Shown: positions 43,203 through 52,201 of the stretch, one piece after another
How the letters are laid out: each line of letters starts with the position of its first letter
How positions within the stretch are numbered: position 1 is the stretch's first letter
From: Desulfobacteraceae bacterium
GTDB lineage: Bacteria > Desulfobacterota > Desulfobacteria > Desulfobacterales > Desulfosalsimonadaceae
Length of the DNA: 52,282 nucleotides
Assembly (NCBI GenBank): GCA_021162325.1
Contig: JAGGYV010000299.1
Coordinates: 1-52,282 of the forward strand
Reading direction: 5' to 3'
Program-made: the position numbers and the translations under genes
The notes under the pieces: generated by a model
What the model was told of the DNA's origin: nothing
What the model saw: only the letters and a program-made list of their open reading frames with translations
Databases searched by the model: none

Positions 43203-44609
43203 TTATGCACCGATCGCCTCCAGCTGTTCAACGATTTCTTCCATCCCTGCGCCTCTTGACCCTTTCACCAGCACCCAGTCTTTGGGACCGAGAAATTTGA
43301 CCAGGGATTCCACTAATTCCGGTTTTTCGCCGATGATGATATCCTGACCCGGCATACCCTGCTGCTGCGCTCCTTTTTTTACGGCATCTGCATAATCACC
43401 CGTCAGGAAAAGCCTGTTAACCCCTGACTGGACAGCGAACTGCCCGATACTTTCATGCAATCGCTGGGCGTCCCTGCCAAGTTCAAGCATGTCCCCGGCC
43501 ACCAGGGCCCCTTTTCCCCGACCTTTTAAGGATGCCAACGTTTTTATGGCTGCTTTCATAGAACCGGGATTCGCATTATAGGAATCATCAATAATAAAAA
43601 ATCCCGATTTCGACGCTTTGATATCCATCCGGCCTTTGACCGGCTTAAATGACTCAAGGCCTGCCTTTATTTCAATGGCGCTGAGACCGGCCAAATATCC
43701 GACCGCAGAAGCGGCCAGGGCATTTGACACCATGAACTGACCGGGAGCATTGAGTTTAACCGAAATTTTTTCATTGGGCAGCTCAAGCGTAAAAACCGTT
43801 GTATGTTCTTTTTTGGCAATATCCATGGCCCGGATATCAGCGCAAATCGACTGACCAAAATAGGATACCTTCCGGCGGGCCGTACCGCCGAGCTTCAGGC
43901 TGTAGGTGTCATCGCCATTTAATATAATCACGCCGTCCTGCTTGATATTTTCAATCAACTCCCCTTTGGCAGACATAATATTTTCCATGCTGCCCAGGCC
44001 TTCAAGGTGGGCCGGCCCGATATTCGTGATGACGCCAAGATCCGGGCGGCAGATTTGTGAAAGTCGCCGGATTTCACCGGGATGATTCATTCCGAGTTCC
44101 AGGACCGCCGCATCATGGGATTGATTCATCCGGAAAATCGTTAACGGAACGCCAAATTCATTATTTAAATTACCCTGAGTTTTAAGGGGGTTGAATTTCT
44201 GCCCCAAAACCTGCGCCGTCATCTCCTTGGTCGTTGTTTTGCCATTTGACCCGGTGATGCAAATGATCGGGATGGAAAACCGCTGCCGGTGAAATGCGGC
44301 CAAATCTCCAAGCGCGGCAATGGTATCTTCCACCAGAATACAGAAAACGTCATTTAAAACCTGATCTTTAATTTCCTGGGTAAACTTTTGCCGGTCAATG
44401 ACAATGCCCCGGACACCCTTTTTGATAACATCTTCGATAAACCGGTGACCGTCATGATTCTGCCCATTGACCGCCACAAACAACTCATTTTTGGTTATAC
44501 TTCTGGAATCAATGGATATTGTCTCAAAATGGACAAATTCTTTCCCAGCCACTAATTCCCCATCCGTGGCTGTCAGAATTTCATCAATTGTCCAGAAAAT
44601 TGCGTCCAT
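43203..44609 (-). CDS. murF: UDP-MurNAc-tripeptide--D-Ala-D-Ala ligase
   Basis: A 468-residue Mur ligase that adds D-Ala-D-Ala. It has the ATP loop CITGSNGKTTTKEMTAQV, ELGMNHPGEI, DDSYNANPGSMKAA and the C-terminal GSRGAGMEEIV. Its ATG overlaps the murE stop codon at 44609. Confidence 0.97.
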   Translation of the reverse strand: MDAIFWTIDEILTATDGELVAGKEFVHFETISIDSRSITKNELFVAVNGQNHDGHRFIEDVIKKGVRGIVIDRQKFTQEIKDQVLNDVFCILVEDTIAALGDLAAFHRQRFSIPIICITGSNGKTTTKEMTAQVLGQKFNPLKTQGNLNNEFGVPLTIFRMNQSHDAAVLELGMNHPGEIRRLSQICRPDLGVITNIGPAHLEGLGSMENIMSAKGELIENIKQDGVIILNGDDTYSLKLGGTARRKVSYFGQSICADIRAMDIAKKEHTTVFTLELPNEKISVKLNAPGQFMVSNALAASAVGYLAGLSAIEIKAGLESFKPVKGRMDIKASKSGFFIIDDSYNANPGSMKAAIKTLASLKGRGKGALVAGDMLELGRDAQRLHESIGQFAVQSGVNRLFLTGDYADAVKKGAQQQGMPGQDIIIGEKPELVESLVKFLGPKDWVLVKGSRGAGMEEIVEQLEAIGA

Positions 44610-46186
44610 TAATTCACTTTCTGTAAAAGTCCGTCCAATGCTGCGGTTGCCTTTTTTTTATCATCAAACGGAATAGTCTTTGTTCCGATGATCTGATAAT
44701 CTTCATGCCCTTTACCGGCAATCAATAGGGTGTCATCCGGTTTAGAAATCTTAATACCCAGATTAATCGCTTTTTCCCGGTCCGGTTCAATGACATACCC
44801 TTTTCCCAAAAATCCATTTTCAAGCTCGGACGGCCTGGATTCTTTCAGTGAGGCGGTCAACACCCCGTTGCGGATTTCTTCTATGATGGCATCCGGGTCT
44901 TCTGTCCGGGGGTTGTCAGACGTAATCACCACAAAATCGCTTAATTCGCCCGCGATTATTCCCATCTGGGACCGTTTCGCCTTGTCACGGTCGCCCCCGC
45001 ACCCGAAAACACAGATCAATCGCCCGGGAATGACTGCTTTTAAGGTGGACAAAACATTTTCCAGTGCATCCGGGGTATGGGCATAATCTATAAATACGTG
45101 CCGGCCGGATTCATTGAAAATACGTTCCAGTCTTCCCGGGACATTTTCAAACGACGCAATTGCCTGACTGACTGATGCCGGAGAAATATTTAACGCCATG
45201 CCGGCGCCTGCCGCACAGATAATATTTTCAAGATTATAACGACCGATTAATCCGGACTTAAATTGAACATCATTCTCCTGAAACCGGATTTCGCCGCTCA
45301 TACCATACTGATCAAACCGGATGTGTCGGGCACAGACATCACTGGAAGCATTCGAGCCCACGGAGATGACTTTGAAATTTTTCATCGCATCCAAAAATTC
45401 CATTCCCTTCGGGTTGTCCGTGTTGATCACCGCAACCGCATTGTTTTGCTTCGGACCTACCATTAAATAATCGGTAAAAAATCTTTTTTTACACAACCCG
45501 TATGCTGCCATATCTCCATGAAAATCCAGGTGATCCTGGCTCAGGTTGGTGTAGATACCCATATCAAACCAGCAGTGATAGATACGATTCAGGGCAACGC
45601 CGTGAGAAGACACTTCCATCACCACGTGGGTTACGCCAGCTGCCGCCATTTCAGCAAGAATCCTTTGAAGCTCCAGGGACTCCGGAGTCGTCAGCGGATT
45701 ATCATAAACTTTTCCGTGATACCGATAATTAATGGTGCTGATCACACCGACATCCATGCCGCTTTCCAGCAAAAGGTGCTCGACCAGATACGCCGTTGTT
45801 GTTTTACCATTTGTGCCGGTTATTCCGATCAAATATAAATTTTCAGACGGACGATTGAAAAACATTGCCGAACCGGCTGCCAGTGCCTTTCGCGTATCTT
45901 CGACGGATATGACCACAGCCTCATCCTCAAGCGTTTGCCTGGCATCCCTTTGTTGAGCAGCATCAACCACAACAACCGCAGCGCCTCTTGAAACGGCATC
46001 CCGGATATACCGGTGACCATCTGTATGCTGCCCTTTAATCGCAAAAAACATCCCGCCCGGGCGCACGTCATTTGATCGATAGTGAATTGATGTAATTTCA
46101 GAGCGCGATAAGGCATTCCACTGATCCGCAGAAAATCCGTTAATTCGGGCAGTTTTCATCGAATCGATTAACCGTGAAAGCTTCAT
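44609..46186 (-). CDS. murE: UDP-MurNAc-dipeptide--meso-diaminopimelate ligase
   Basis: A 525-residue Mur ligase with IGITGTNGKTTTAYLV, MEVSSHGVALNR, YAHTPDALENVL, FGCGGDRDKAKR and SDNPRTEDPDAI. The DNPR sequence is the meso-DAP recognition signature, as opposed to the DDPR-like forms of lysine-adding enzymes. The cell wall is therefore expected to be meso-DAP type. This makes the serine-substituted DapF homologue at 5265-6122 notable. It overlaps ftsI by four bases. Confidence 0.97.
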   Translation of the reverse strand: MKLSRLIDSMKTARINGFSADQWNALSRSEITSIHYRSNDVRPGGMFFAIKGQHTDGHRYIRDAVSRGAAVVVVDAAQQRDARQTLEDEAVVISVEDTRKALAAGSAMFFNRPSENLYLIGITGTNGKTTTAYLVEHLLLESGMDVGVISTINYRYHGKVYDNPLTTPESLELQRILAEMAAAGVTHVVMEVSSHGVALNRIYHCWFDMGIYTNLSQDHLDFHGDMAAYGLCKKRFFTDYLMVGPKQNNAVAVINTDNPKGMEFLDAMKNFKVISVGSNASSDVCARHIRFDQYGMSGEIRFQENDVQFKSGLIGRYNLENIICAAGAGMALNISPASVSQAIASFENVPGRLERIFNESGRHVFIDYAHTPDALENVLSTLKAVIPGRLICVFGCGGDRDKAKRSQMGIIAGELSDFVVITSDNPRTEDPDAIIEEIRNGVLTASLKESRPSELENGFLGKGYVIEPDREKAINLGIKISKPDDTLLIAGKGHEDYQIIGTKTIPFDDKKKATAALDGLLQKVN

Positions 46187-47961
46187 GCGCCTGCTTCTCC
46201 GACACGATTTGAGACGTTTAGCTGTTCTTTGGGGATGCTCGGGGGGATATTCAAATAATTAAATGCCTCATGAACGATCTCCCTGAATACAGGGGCTGCC
46301 ACGACCCCGCCATAATGATGTTTCTGGGGCTCATCGATAACGACCAGGACTGCCAGTTCCGGAGACTGTGCCGGCGAGAACCCGACAAATACTCCGTTAT
46401 ACTCACAATTTCGATACGTTCCGTTCGCATTGATTTTCTGTGCGGTCCCGGTCTTACCGCAAACTGTGTAACCGGCCGGGACTGCCTGGCCACCGGTCCC
46501 ATCCGGTTCTGTTACTGCATTCATCATTTTCATCAACACCCTGGCCGTCCCGGGCATAATCACTTTTCGTTTCTCTCTGGGATTAACGCTTTTTATAATA
46601 TTACCGTTTACATCCGTAATCGCCTGGACGACATAAGGCGTCATCAATACCCCGTGGTTGGCGACTGCTGAAATTGCCGCAATCAGCTGAATCGGTGTCA
46701 CGGTAACGCCCTGGCCGAAAGCAATGGTGGCATTATCAATTTTTTTCCACCCCTGATAATGCCGTAAAAGCCCCTTTACTTCACCCGGGCAGTTAATTCC
46801 GGTTTTTTCCCCAAATCCGAAATCAATCAGCGTATCATATAATATCTTTGGGCCGATCATCTCCGCTATTTTTACCGACCCGATATTACTGGAATATTTC
46901 AGCACATCGTGAACCGTCAAAAAGTCATACGCATGCGTGTCATTAATCGTATTCCGCCCGATTCTATACTTTCCGTTTTCGCAATTAATAATCGTATCCG
47001 AATCACACAGACCGGACTCCAAAGCGGCAGCAACCAAAAAAACTTTCAAAGCAGACCCCGGCTCAAAGGTATCTGTCACCGATCGGTTGCGCCATGTTTG
47101 AATGGGAAACGAATTAAATGAATTCGGGTTGTATGTCGGATAATGTGCAATGGCCTTTACCGCACCCGTTTCCGGAACCATCACAATAGCAAGGCCACAT
47201 TTGGCATTATTTTCTTCCACTGATTTCTGCAAAGCGGTTTCCGCGATATACTGGATGGTCATATCAATGGTTAATATGATGTTATTCCCTTCGTATCCCG
47301 AAGAACACATCTCCTGGTGGTCAAAAATCCGCCCCATGCGGTCCTTGATAATCGTCCATTGACGCAGATCCCCCTGCAATTCATCATTAAAATACTGCTC
47401 CAGACCATCCAGGCCGTATCCATCGACCCCCACAAATCCAATTAACTGTGCTGCCAATGTTTTACAGGGATAAACCCGTAAATAGGACGGGTCATATTCA
47501 AATCCTGACAGCTTCAGGGACCTGAGCGTCGCTTCCCGCATCGGCGTCACTTTACGATCCAGCCATATAAAATCCTTGTCCGCAGAAAACTTTTCATACA
47601 GCACATGTTCATTCAAATTCAGTGCCTTAGCCACTTCCCGGGCCAATTCCTGTTTGGCCGGTGTTGCTGTTTCATCTTCACTTTCTATATCCCTGGGATG
47701 CACACCGACTTCAACAACGCTGGTGCTGATCGCCAGTTCACGATAATTGGCATCAAATATGGCACCGCGTTTTCCCTGGCTTTTCTTTGATTCTTGATAT
47801 TGTTGAGAGGCTCGCCTGGAGAGCATGTCACCTTTGATGACCTGCAAATAAAAAACCTGAATCCCCACGATCACATACAAAAAAGTCAAAAATCCGCCGA
47901 TGACAACAATGCGCCGGTTTCTGAATTTATTTCTATGCTGCTCAACTTTTGTCGAATTCAT
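46183..47961 (-). CDS. ftsI: Septal transpeptidase FtsI (penicillin-binding protein 3)
   Basis: A 592-residue class B PBP. One N-terminal membrane span (about 18-40) is followed by the dimerisation region and the transpeptidase domain with active-site FEPGSALKVF (SxxK), the SSN motif in KYSSNIGSVK and the KTGTA motif in VCGKTGTAQKI. No PASTA repeat follows. It works with FtsW at the septum. The start overlaps the ftsL end by four bases. Confidence 0.96.
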   Translation of the reverse strand: MNSTKVEQHRNKFRNRRIVVIGGFLTFLYVIVGIQVFYLQVIKGDMLSRRASQQYQESKKSQGKRGAIFDANYRELAISTSVVEVGVHPRDIESEDETATPAKQELAREVAKALNLNEHVLYEKFSADKDFIWLDRKVTPMREATLRSLKLSGFEYDPSYLRVYPCKTLAAQLIGFVGVDGYGLDGLEQYFNDELQGDLRQWTIIKDRMGRIFDHQEMCSSGYEGNNIILTIDMTIQYIAETALQKSVEENNAKCGLAIVMVPETGAVKAIAHYPTYNPNSFNSFPIQTWRNRSVTDTFEPGSALKVFLVAAALESGLCDSDTIINCENGKYRIGRNTINDTHAYDFLTVHDVLKYSSNIGSVKIAEMIGPKILYDTLIDFGFGEKTGINCPGEVKGLLRHYQGWKKIDNATIAFGQGVTVTPIQLIAAISAVANHGVLMTPYVVQAITDVNGNIIKSVNPREKRKVIMPGTARVLMKMMNAVTEPDGTGGQAVPAGYTVCGKTGTAQKINANGTYRNCEYNGVFVGFSPAQSPELAVLVVIDEPQKHHYGGVVAAPVFREIVHEAFNYLNIPPSIPKEQLNVSNRVGEAGA

Positions 47962-48260
47962 GGGATAATGATTACCTGTCCGGGTTTCGGAATTATCAGT
48001 TCAAATTTTTCTTTGGCTATTTTCATCAGGATCTGTGGCGAGCGAAGGTGAACCAATTCAATTTTTAAATTCTTCTGCATATTCATCAAGTTTTGCTGTT
48101 TATTCATTGCGACCGAAATTTCATAACCGGTTTGAATGCACTGCACGCCGCACCACGTTTTTAAAAAAAATGCCACAATGAAAATCGAAAAAAAAACAAA
48201 GCTCACCACAATCACTCGCGGCGTCAATAGATTGGGTTTTGATTTTCTATTGAACTTCAT
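47958..48260 (-). CDS. ftsL: FtsL-like division protein
   Basis: A 100-residue bitopic protein with a basic N-terminus, one membrane span (about 17-38) and a heptad-like periplasmic helix (NKQQNLMNMQKNLKIELVHL), followed by SPQILMKIAKEKFELIIPKPGQVI as in FtsL. Sequence conservation of the family is low, so position between rsmH and ftsI is part of the evidence. No ribosome site is evident; the start lies inside the preceding small ORF, suggesting coupling. Confidence 0.88.
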   Translation of the reverse strand: MKFNRKSKPNLLTPRVIVVSFVFFSIFIVAFFLKTWCGVQCIQTGYEISVAMNKQQNLMNMQKNLKIELVHLRSPQILMKIAKEKFELIIPKPGQVIIIP

Positions 48261-48435
48261 CGTGGGAATCTATAACAATACAGTCGTTGCAGCATGAGGT
48301 GGACGATGCAATACAACCGGTACGGCAACTGTCCGGCACGACAAACCGATCAATGCATATTCCCGGCGCGAAAGCACATAAAATAAGCATAGAAACCACA
48401 AGGCCCATTACAAAAAAGACTTTTAATCTACCCAT
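48247..48435 (-). CDS. Small cysteine-rich secreted or membrane peptide between rsmH and ftsL
   Basis: A 62-residue ORF that exactly fills the gap between rsmH and ftsL and overlaps ftsL by 14 bases. It starts with a signal-like hydrophobic segment (residues 5-24) and then has cysteines at 27, 37, 41, 48, 49 and 52. I do not recognise a family. Its ATG is immediately preceded by ten G residues (48436-48445), which could serve as a ribosome site. The overlap with a ftsL lacking its own site argues it is translated, but homologue evidence is needed. Confidence 0.5.
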   Translation of the reverse strand: MGRLKVFFVMGLVVSMLILCAFAPGICIDRFVVPDSCRTGCIASSTSCCNDCIVIDSHDEVQ

Positions 48436-48447
48436 CCCCCCCCCCTG

Positions 48448-49425
48448 TCATAGATACCTCAATCCCATGCGCCCCGTCGTCGGGTATCCCAGTTTTTCTG
48501 CGGCTCTCAAGCATGCACTTCTCGCCATTGGATTGATATTGACTTCTTCTTCTGTTGGACGAATCACTTTACGGGTCAAAATCCTGACAATTTGTTTCTT
48601 TTTGCAGACACATTTCGGAAAATCCGGCGGGCAGGTGCATTTGCCCTCCAGGCCCTTGAATTGTCTTTTTACAATACGATCTTCAAGGGAATGAAAAGAC
48701 AGGAAACAGATTCTCCCACCAGGATTTAAAAACTCGACGGCACCCGCTATAAACGATTCCAGGACTTCCAGTTCATTGTTAACTGCGATGCGAAGGGCCA
48801 TGAATACTTTTGTGGCAGGATGTTTCCGTCGTTTATGCATCGATCGATTCGGAATCGCACCACATACAATTTCAGACAGATCCGTACTGGTTCGTATTCT
48901 TTGCCCGGTGCGTACGGTAACAATCCGACGGGCAATCTTTTTTGCCCATCGTTCCTCGCCGTAGCTTTTGAAAATTCTTTCGAGACTTTCTGCGGTCTCA
49001 TTATTGATTATATCTGCTGCGGTGACGCCGGAGGCGGCATCCATTCTCATATCAAGGGGCTCGGACTTTAAAAAGCTGAAACCACGACCACTGTTTTCAA
49101 TCTGGTTGAATGAAAGGCCGAGGTCTGCAATGATTCCATCGACCTTGCAGATATTTAATTGTGAAAGGATATTCGGAAGGTTGACATAATTATCATGAAT
49201 CAGGCGAACATTTGAGGAATAAGGCTTAAGCACCTGCACTGCGTTTTGGATTGCATCGGCATCCTGATCAATTCCGATTAACAATCCATCCGGTTTTATC
49301 TTTTCCAGTATGGCACGGGAATGTCCTGCACCGCCGACCGTGCAGTCCACATAGCATTTTCCCGGCTTGCAATTCAGATACGCCATCACTTCACTGCGCA
49401 TCACGGGTATATGTCGATAAATCAC
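48448..49425 (-). CDS. rsmH: 16S rRNA (cytosine1402-N4)-methyltransferase
   Basis: A 325-residue SAM-dependent enzyme (formerly MraW). It has HIPVMRSEVMAYL at the start, the SAM loop VDCTVGGAGHSRAIL, GLSFNQIENSGRGFSF, DMRMD and the C-terminal SFHSLEDRIVKRQFK. It lies two bases after mraZ in the usual order. Confidence 0.97.
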   Translation of the reverse strand: MIYRHIPVMRSEVMAYLNCKPGKCYVDCTVGGAGHSRAILEKIKPDGLLIGIDQDADAIQNAVQVLKPYSSNVRLIHDNYVNLPNILSQLNICKVDGIIADLGLSFNQIENSGRGFSFLKSEPLDMRMDAASGVTAADIINNETAESLERIFKSYGEERWAKKIARRIVTVRTGQRIRTSTDLSEIVCGAIPNRSMHKRRKHPATKVFMALRIAVNNELEVLESFIAGAVEFLNPGGRICFLSFHSLEDRIVKRQFKGLEGKCTCPPDFPKCVCKKKQIVRILTRKVIRPTEEEVNINPMARSACLRAAEKLGYPTTGRMGLRYL

Positions 49426-49427
49426 GA

Positions 49428-49883
49428 CTATAGCCCTAATTTTGCTATTTCGTTTCGGACCTCCTCTATGTTCATATCCTCATCTTCCATCAGCTTATTT
49501 TCAGCATCCCACTTATCCAAATCCCAGATTTCAAAATGATCTGTCACGCCGGCAAGCACTATATCTTTCTCCAGCGCCGCATAAGTTCTTAGCTTCGGCG
49601 GAATCAAAATCCGCCCCTGCTTATCAAGGGGACATTTTGCCGCATTCCCAATAAAAAAGCGCCTGAAACGGCGCATAGATTCACTTTTTTCAGCCTGAGA
49701 GTCCATCTTCCCCACAACCTCGCCCCACCGACCATAGGAATAAACGAACAGTGCCTTGTCCATACGGGAAACCACCACACCATCACTACCCATAACCTCC
49801 AGCACCTGCCGGAACCTGGAAGGGACAATGATTCGCCCCTTTGCGTCAATAGTATGATCTGAAGCCCCAAAAAAACCGTCCAT
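49428..49883 (-). CDS. mraZ: Transcriptional regulator MraZ
   Basis: A 151-residue protein with two SpoVT/AbrB-like half-domains: HTIDAKGRIIVPSRFR (about 9-24) and CPLDKQGRILIPPKLR (about 88-104). MraZ forms a ring and represses its own dcw promoter by binding spaced TGGG repeats. Such repeats are present just upstream. It is the first gene of the cluster. Confidence 0.96.
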   Translation of the reverse strand: MDGFFGASDHTIDAKGRIIVPSRFRQVLEVMGSDGVVVSRMDKALFVYSYGRWGEVVGKMDSQAEKSESMRRFRRFFIGNAAKCPLDKQGRILIPPKLRTYAALEKDIVLAGVTDHFEIWDLDKWDAENKLMEDEDMNIEEVRNEIAKLGL

Positions 49884-49896
49884 GAAACAAGCCTTC

Positions 49897-49921
49897 CCCC
49901 ATTAGCATCCACTTTAACCCA
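49897..49921 (-). promoter_or_regulatory. MraZ operator (TGGGN repeats)
   Basis: On the minus strand the 5' leader of mraZ reads TGGGT-5-TGGAT-5-TGGGG (49921-49897). This is the ten-base-spaced TGGGN array known to bind MraZ, with a degenerate middle unit. It lies between the predicted -10 and the mraZ start. Confidence 0.7.
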
Positions 49922-49932
49922 CTTTTGTTCCA

Positions 49933-49960
49933 ATAATATAGAAAAAGATAAAAATGTCAA
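49933..49960 (-). promoter_or_regulatory. Sigma-70-type promoter of the dcw cluster
   Basis: A perfect TTGACA (49960-49955) is followed after 16 bases by TATTAT (49938-49933), placing transcription start a few bases before the MraZ repeats and about 45 bases before the mraZ ATG. Confidence 0.7.
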
Positions 49961-50650
49961 GCAAAATAGTAATATTAATTTTATTTTTTTCTAATAATTA
50001 TTGAATATTAAAAAGTTAAATCTCAAAGTGGAGCTTTGTGGATGGATATTTCAAATAACCATACAAACACCACAAATTCAACCCCAAAACAAAAGAAATT
50101 AGAATCAGACCCGACGCACCTCAAGTAGAGAATTAAATTATCTGGTTATCCACTTCAATTAAGTTCCATAAAAATCTTACTCAACACCATCGTATCTCAT
50201 CAACTCTGAACTGACGCATTTTGCAAAATACGAGATACCAGAAAGTATTTTGCCCTGTAGGGGCCGCACATTTCAGCCCAGGGCAACGCCCTGGGTCTTT
50301 GGTTAATTGAGTTTAGCCCTGAAAGGGCGTGACATGATTTTGCCAAGCCCTATTAATTCATTTCATTAACATTTTGTCACGCCCTTTCAGGGCTGAATCT
50401 ATTTTCGATCTGTTCCCAGGGCGTCGCCCCGGGCTGATATATCATGCCCCTTCAGGGCTTTTCCTCTAACTCCCGGATAACCATTGAAAATTCAATCAAT
50501 ACATTTCAATATATTATACAATATCAAAAAGTTGAGACGACAACTGAAGCGAAGTGGATAACCAGATAAATCATTTTTAAAAGCAGTCTATTCTGCCTGC
50601 CCTGATTCCCCTCAGCCTTCAGTCTATATACCTGAGTAGTTATTTGTTAT
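49961..50650. other. Long gene-free region upstream of the dcw cluster
   Basis: The region between mraZ control sequences and umuC has no credible ORF. Its main content is the nested palindromic element at 50138-50569. A short heptamer remnant (TCAGCCTTCAG, near 50612) lies close to the umuC stop. Confidence 0.6.
50138..50569. repeat. 432-bp nested palindromic element
   Basis: Outer arms 50138-50156 and 50551-50569 are perfect 19-base inverted repeats (TTATCTGGTTATCCACTTC). Inside, a 20-base perfect inverted repeat AGCCCTGAAAGGGCGTGACA lies at 50315-50334 and 50375-50394. Hairpins CCCAGGGC-AAC-GCCCTGGG (50277-50295) and its variant at 50415-50433 are placed symmetrically between these. It encodes no ORF, so it looks like a MITE or structured repeat. 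Confidence 0.75.
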
Positions 50651-51934
50651 TCATGATGCCATCGGAAGATGATTCCAGTTGGTGGTATATGCCGGAGAGC
50701 GCTGTCGGGAGAGGGGCTGCCATTTCTGGTTCGATAGCAGACCGGCTGCCGCATATTTAATTGTGCCGCGGCCCATTTCCGAATTGATCGTGTCTACTGC
50801 TTGCATGAGATGTCGGGATCGCTTCCGGTTTCGTGTATCAAAAAGACCGGTCTGTATCGGAGATTCGCAGACAAGGTCTTTGAAGATGATTCCTGCCTTT
50901 TTATATAAAATTCCGGGTTTATGAATTTCCCGCAGACACTGGTTCGCATAATGGATTAATTCGGGTGTGTCATTGGTAGGGACCGGCAGGTGAGCGGTTG
51001 CGGTATGAAAAGTGTAGTGTGCTCTAAACCGGTTGCTTGCGGCAAATACAAGCATCATGTTGGCCGCAGATCCTTGTGCCCTCAACTTTTCAGCTCCCCT
51101 GGAGGTGTACGCAGCAATCGCGGTTTTTAGATCTTCAAAACAATCGAGTTCCGTGCGAAAGGTCTGGGATACGGTAACTCCTTTTCTGGGGGTCGGCTGA
51201 TTTTCGAGCAGATAACAGGGAATGCCCCGCAGTTCTTGTACCACCCGAACGCCGTTAATTCCCATTATTTTCTGTATCCATTGTTCATCCATACGGGACA
51301 ATGCCAGGGCAGAGGTGATGCCGTATTTGTTGAGCCGGGCGGCATACTGATGTCCGATTCCCCAGATATCATTAATACTGACTGCTTTAAGCGCTTCTTT
51401 AATATCCGGCGTGGTGGCTAGTTTCAACACGCGTCTGCTGCGGTTCCGGGTTTCGATAGTTGATTTTTTGGCCAGGCGGCTGGCGATTTTTGCCAGGGTT
51501 TTGGTCGGTGCAATGCCGATGGCGACCGGAATCCCGGTCCGTTGCTCCACAGTGGCGGCGATTTGCTGGCCGCGATCGGCCAGGGTATTTTGCGGGAAAT
51601 CGGAAAGATCCAGAAACGCTTCGTCAATGGAATAGATTTCAATTTGGTCTGTAAACCGGGACAACGTCTGCATGACGCGTCGGGACATGTCCCCGTAAAG
51701 TGCGTAGTTGGATGAGAAGACCGCAACCTGGTGGGCGTTGATCAGGTGACGGATTTTAAAAGCCGGCGCGCCCATTTTAATCCCAATGGCTTTTGCTTCT
51801 TCTGAACGGGCGACCGCACAGCCGTCGTTGTTTGAAAGGACAATTACAGGTCGGTCCGAAAGTTTTGGGTTAAAAACCCGCTCGCAGGATACATAGAAGT
51901 TGTTGCAGTCGACCAGTGCGAACATGGATTTCAT
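50651..51934 (-). CDS. umuC: Y-family DNA polymerase V catalytic subunit UmuC
   Basis: A 427-residue translesion polymerase. It begins FALVDCNNFYVSCERVF with the first catalytic aspartate and has VLSNNDGCAVARSEEAK, YSIDEAFLDLSD with the DE pair of the active site, VAIGIAPTKTLAKIAS, and a C-terminal RSPAYTTNWNHLP segment typical of UmuC (DUF4113). An AAGGA site fits the ATG at 51934; an ATG three codons later is also possible. The umuD end lies 267 bases upstream, much more than usual for this pair, because repeats occupy the gap. LexA control would act at the umuD promoter, outside the window. Confidence 0.95.
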   Translation of the reverse strand: MKSMFALVDCNNFYVSCERVFNPKLSDRPVIVLSNNDGCAVARSEEAKAIGIKMGAPAFKIRHLINAHQVAVFSSNYALYGDMSRRVMQTLSRFTDQIEIYSIDEAFLDLSDFPQNTLADRGQQIAATVEQRTGIPVAIGIAPTKTLAKIASRLAKKSTIETRNRSRRVLKLATTPDIKEALKAVSINDIWGIGHQYAARLNKYGITSALALSRMDEQWIQKIMGINGVRVVQELRGIPCYLLENQPTPRKGVTVSQTFRTELDCFEDLKTAIAAYTSRGAEKLRAQGSAANMMLVFAASNRFRAHYTFHTATAHLPVPTNDTPELIHYANQCLREIHKPGILYKKAGIIFKDLVCESPIQTGLFDTRNRKRSRHLMQAVDTINSEMGRGTIKYAAAGLLSNQKWQPLSRQRSPAYTTNWNHLPMAS

Positions 51935-52015
51935 GGGATGTAATCCTTGACGGATTCGTAAAAAAGTTTTGTGACGCCGCAGCGCGGTGTTGTTTCAAAA
52001 AACAATTTTTATAGT

Positions 52016-52079
52016 GTAGGCCGGGTTTCTTACCCGGCGCTTGACATGTTCCATTTGTCGGGAAAGAATCCCGACCTAC
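52016..52079. repeat. 64-bp inverted-repeat element between umuD and umuC
   Basis: The left arm GTAGGCCGGGTTTCTTACCC and the right arm ending AATCCCGACCTAC are imperfect inverted copies, each itself a small hairpin. The pair forms a compact palindromic element with no ORF. Confidence 0.6.
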
Positions 52080-52112
52080 ATTTTATTCCACTGGCAAGAA
52101 TGAAGTTATTTT

Positions 52113-52182
52113 AGCCTTTAGCCTTCAGCCTTCAGCCTTCAGCCTTCAGCCTTCAGCCTTCAGCCTTCAGCCTTCAGCCTCT
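52113..52182. repeat. 7-bp tandem array, ten units (eight exact AGCCTTC)
   Basis: Ten consecutive 7-base units; those from 52120 to 52175 are identical AGCCTTC and the outer two differ by one base. It is followed by TTACCTTCTACC of the related subfamily. The array is prone to slippage and lies between umuD and umuC. Confidence 0.9.
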
Positions 52183-52201
52183 TACCTTCTACCTGTCTTA
52201 A

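Noticed and set aside
50138..50569. Possible replication origin, because both outer arms contain TTATCCACT, close to a DnaA box
   Set aside because: Only two imperfect boxes, both forced by the inverted repeat, with no dnaA, dnaN or parAB nearby.
52113..52182. Possible CRISPR or minisatellite coding repeat
   Set aside because: Units are only 7 bases with no spacers and no ORF; a simple tandem repeat.
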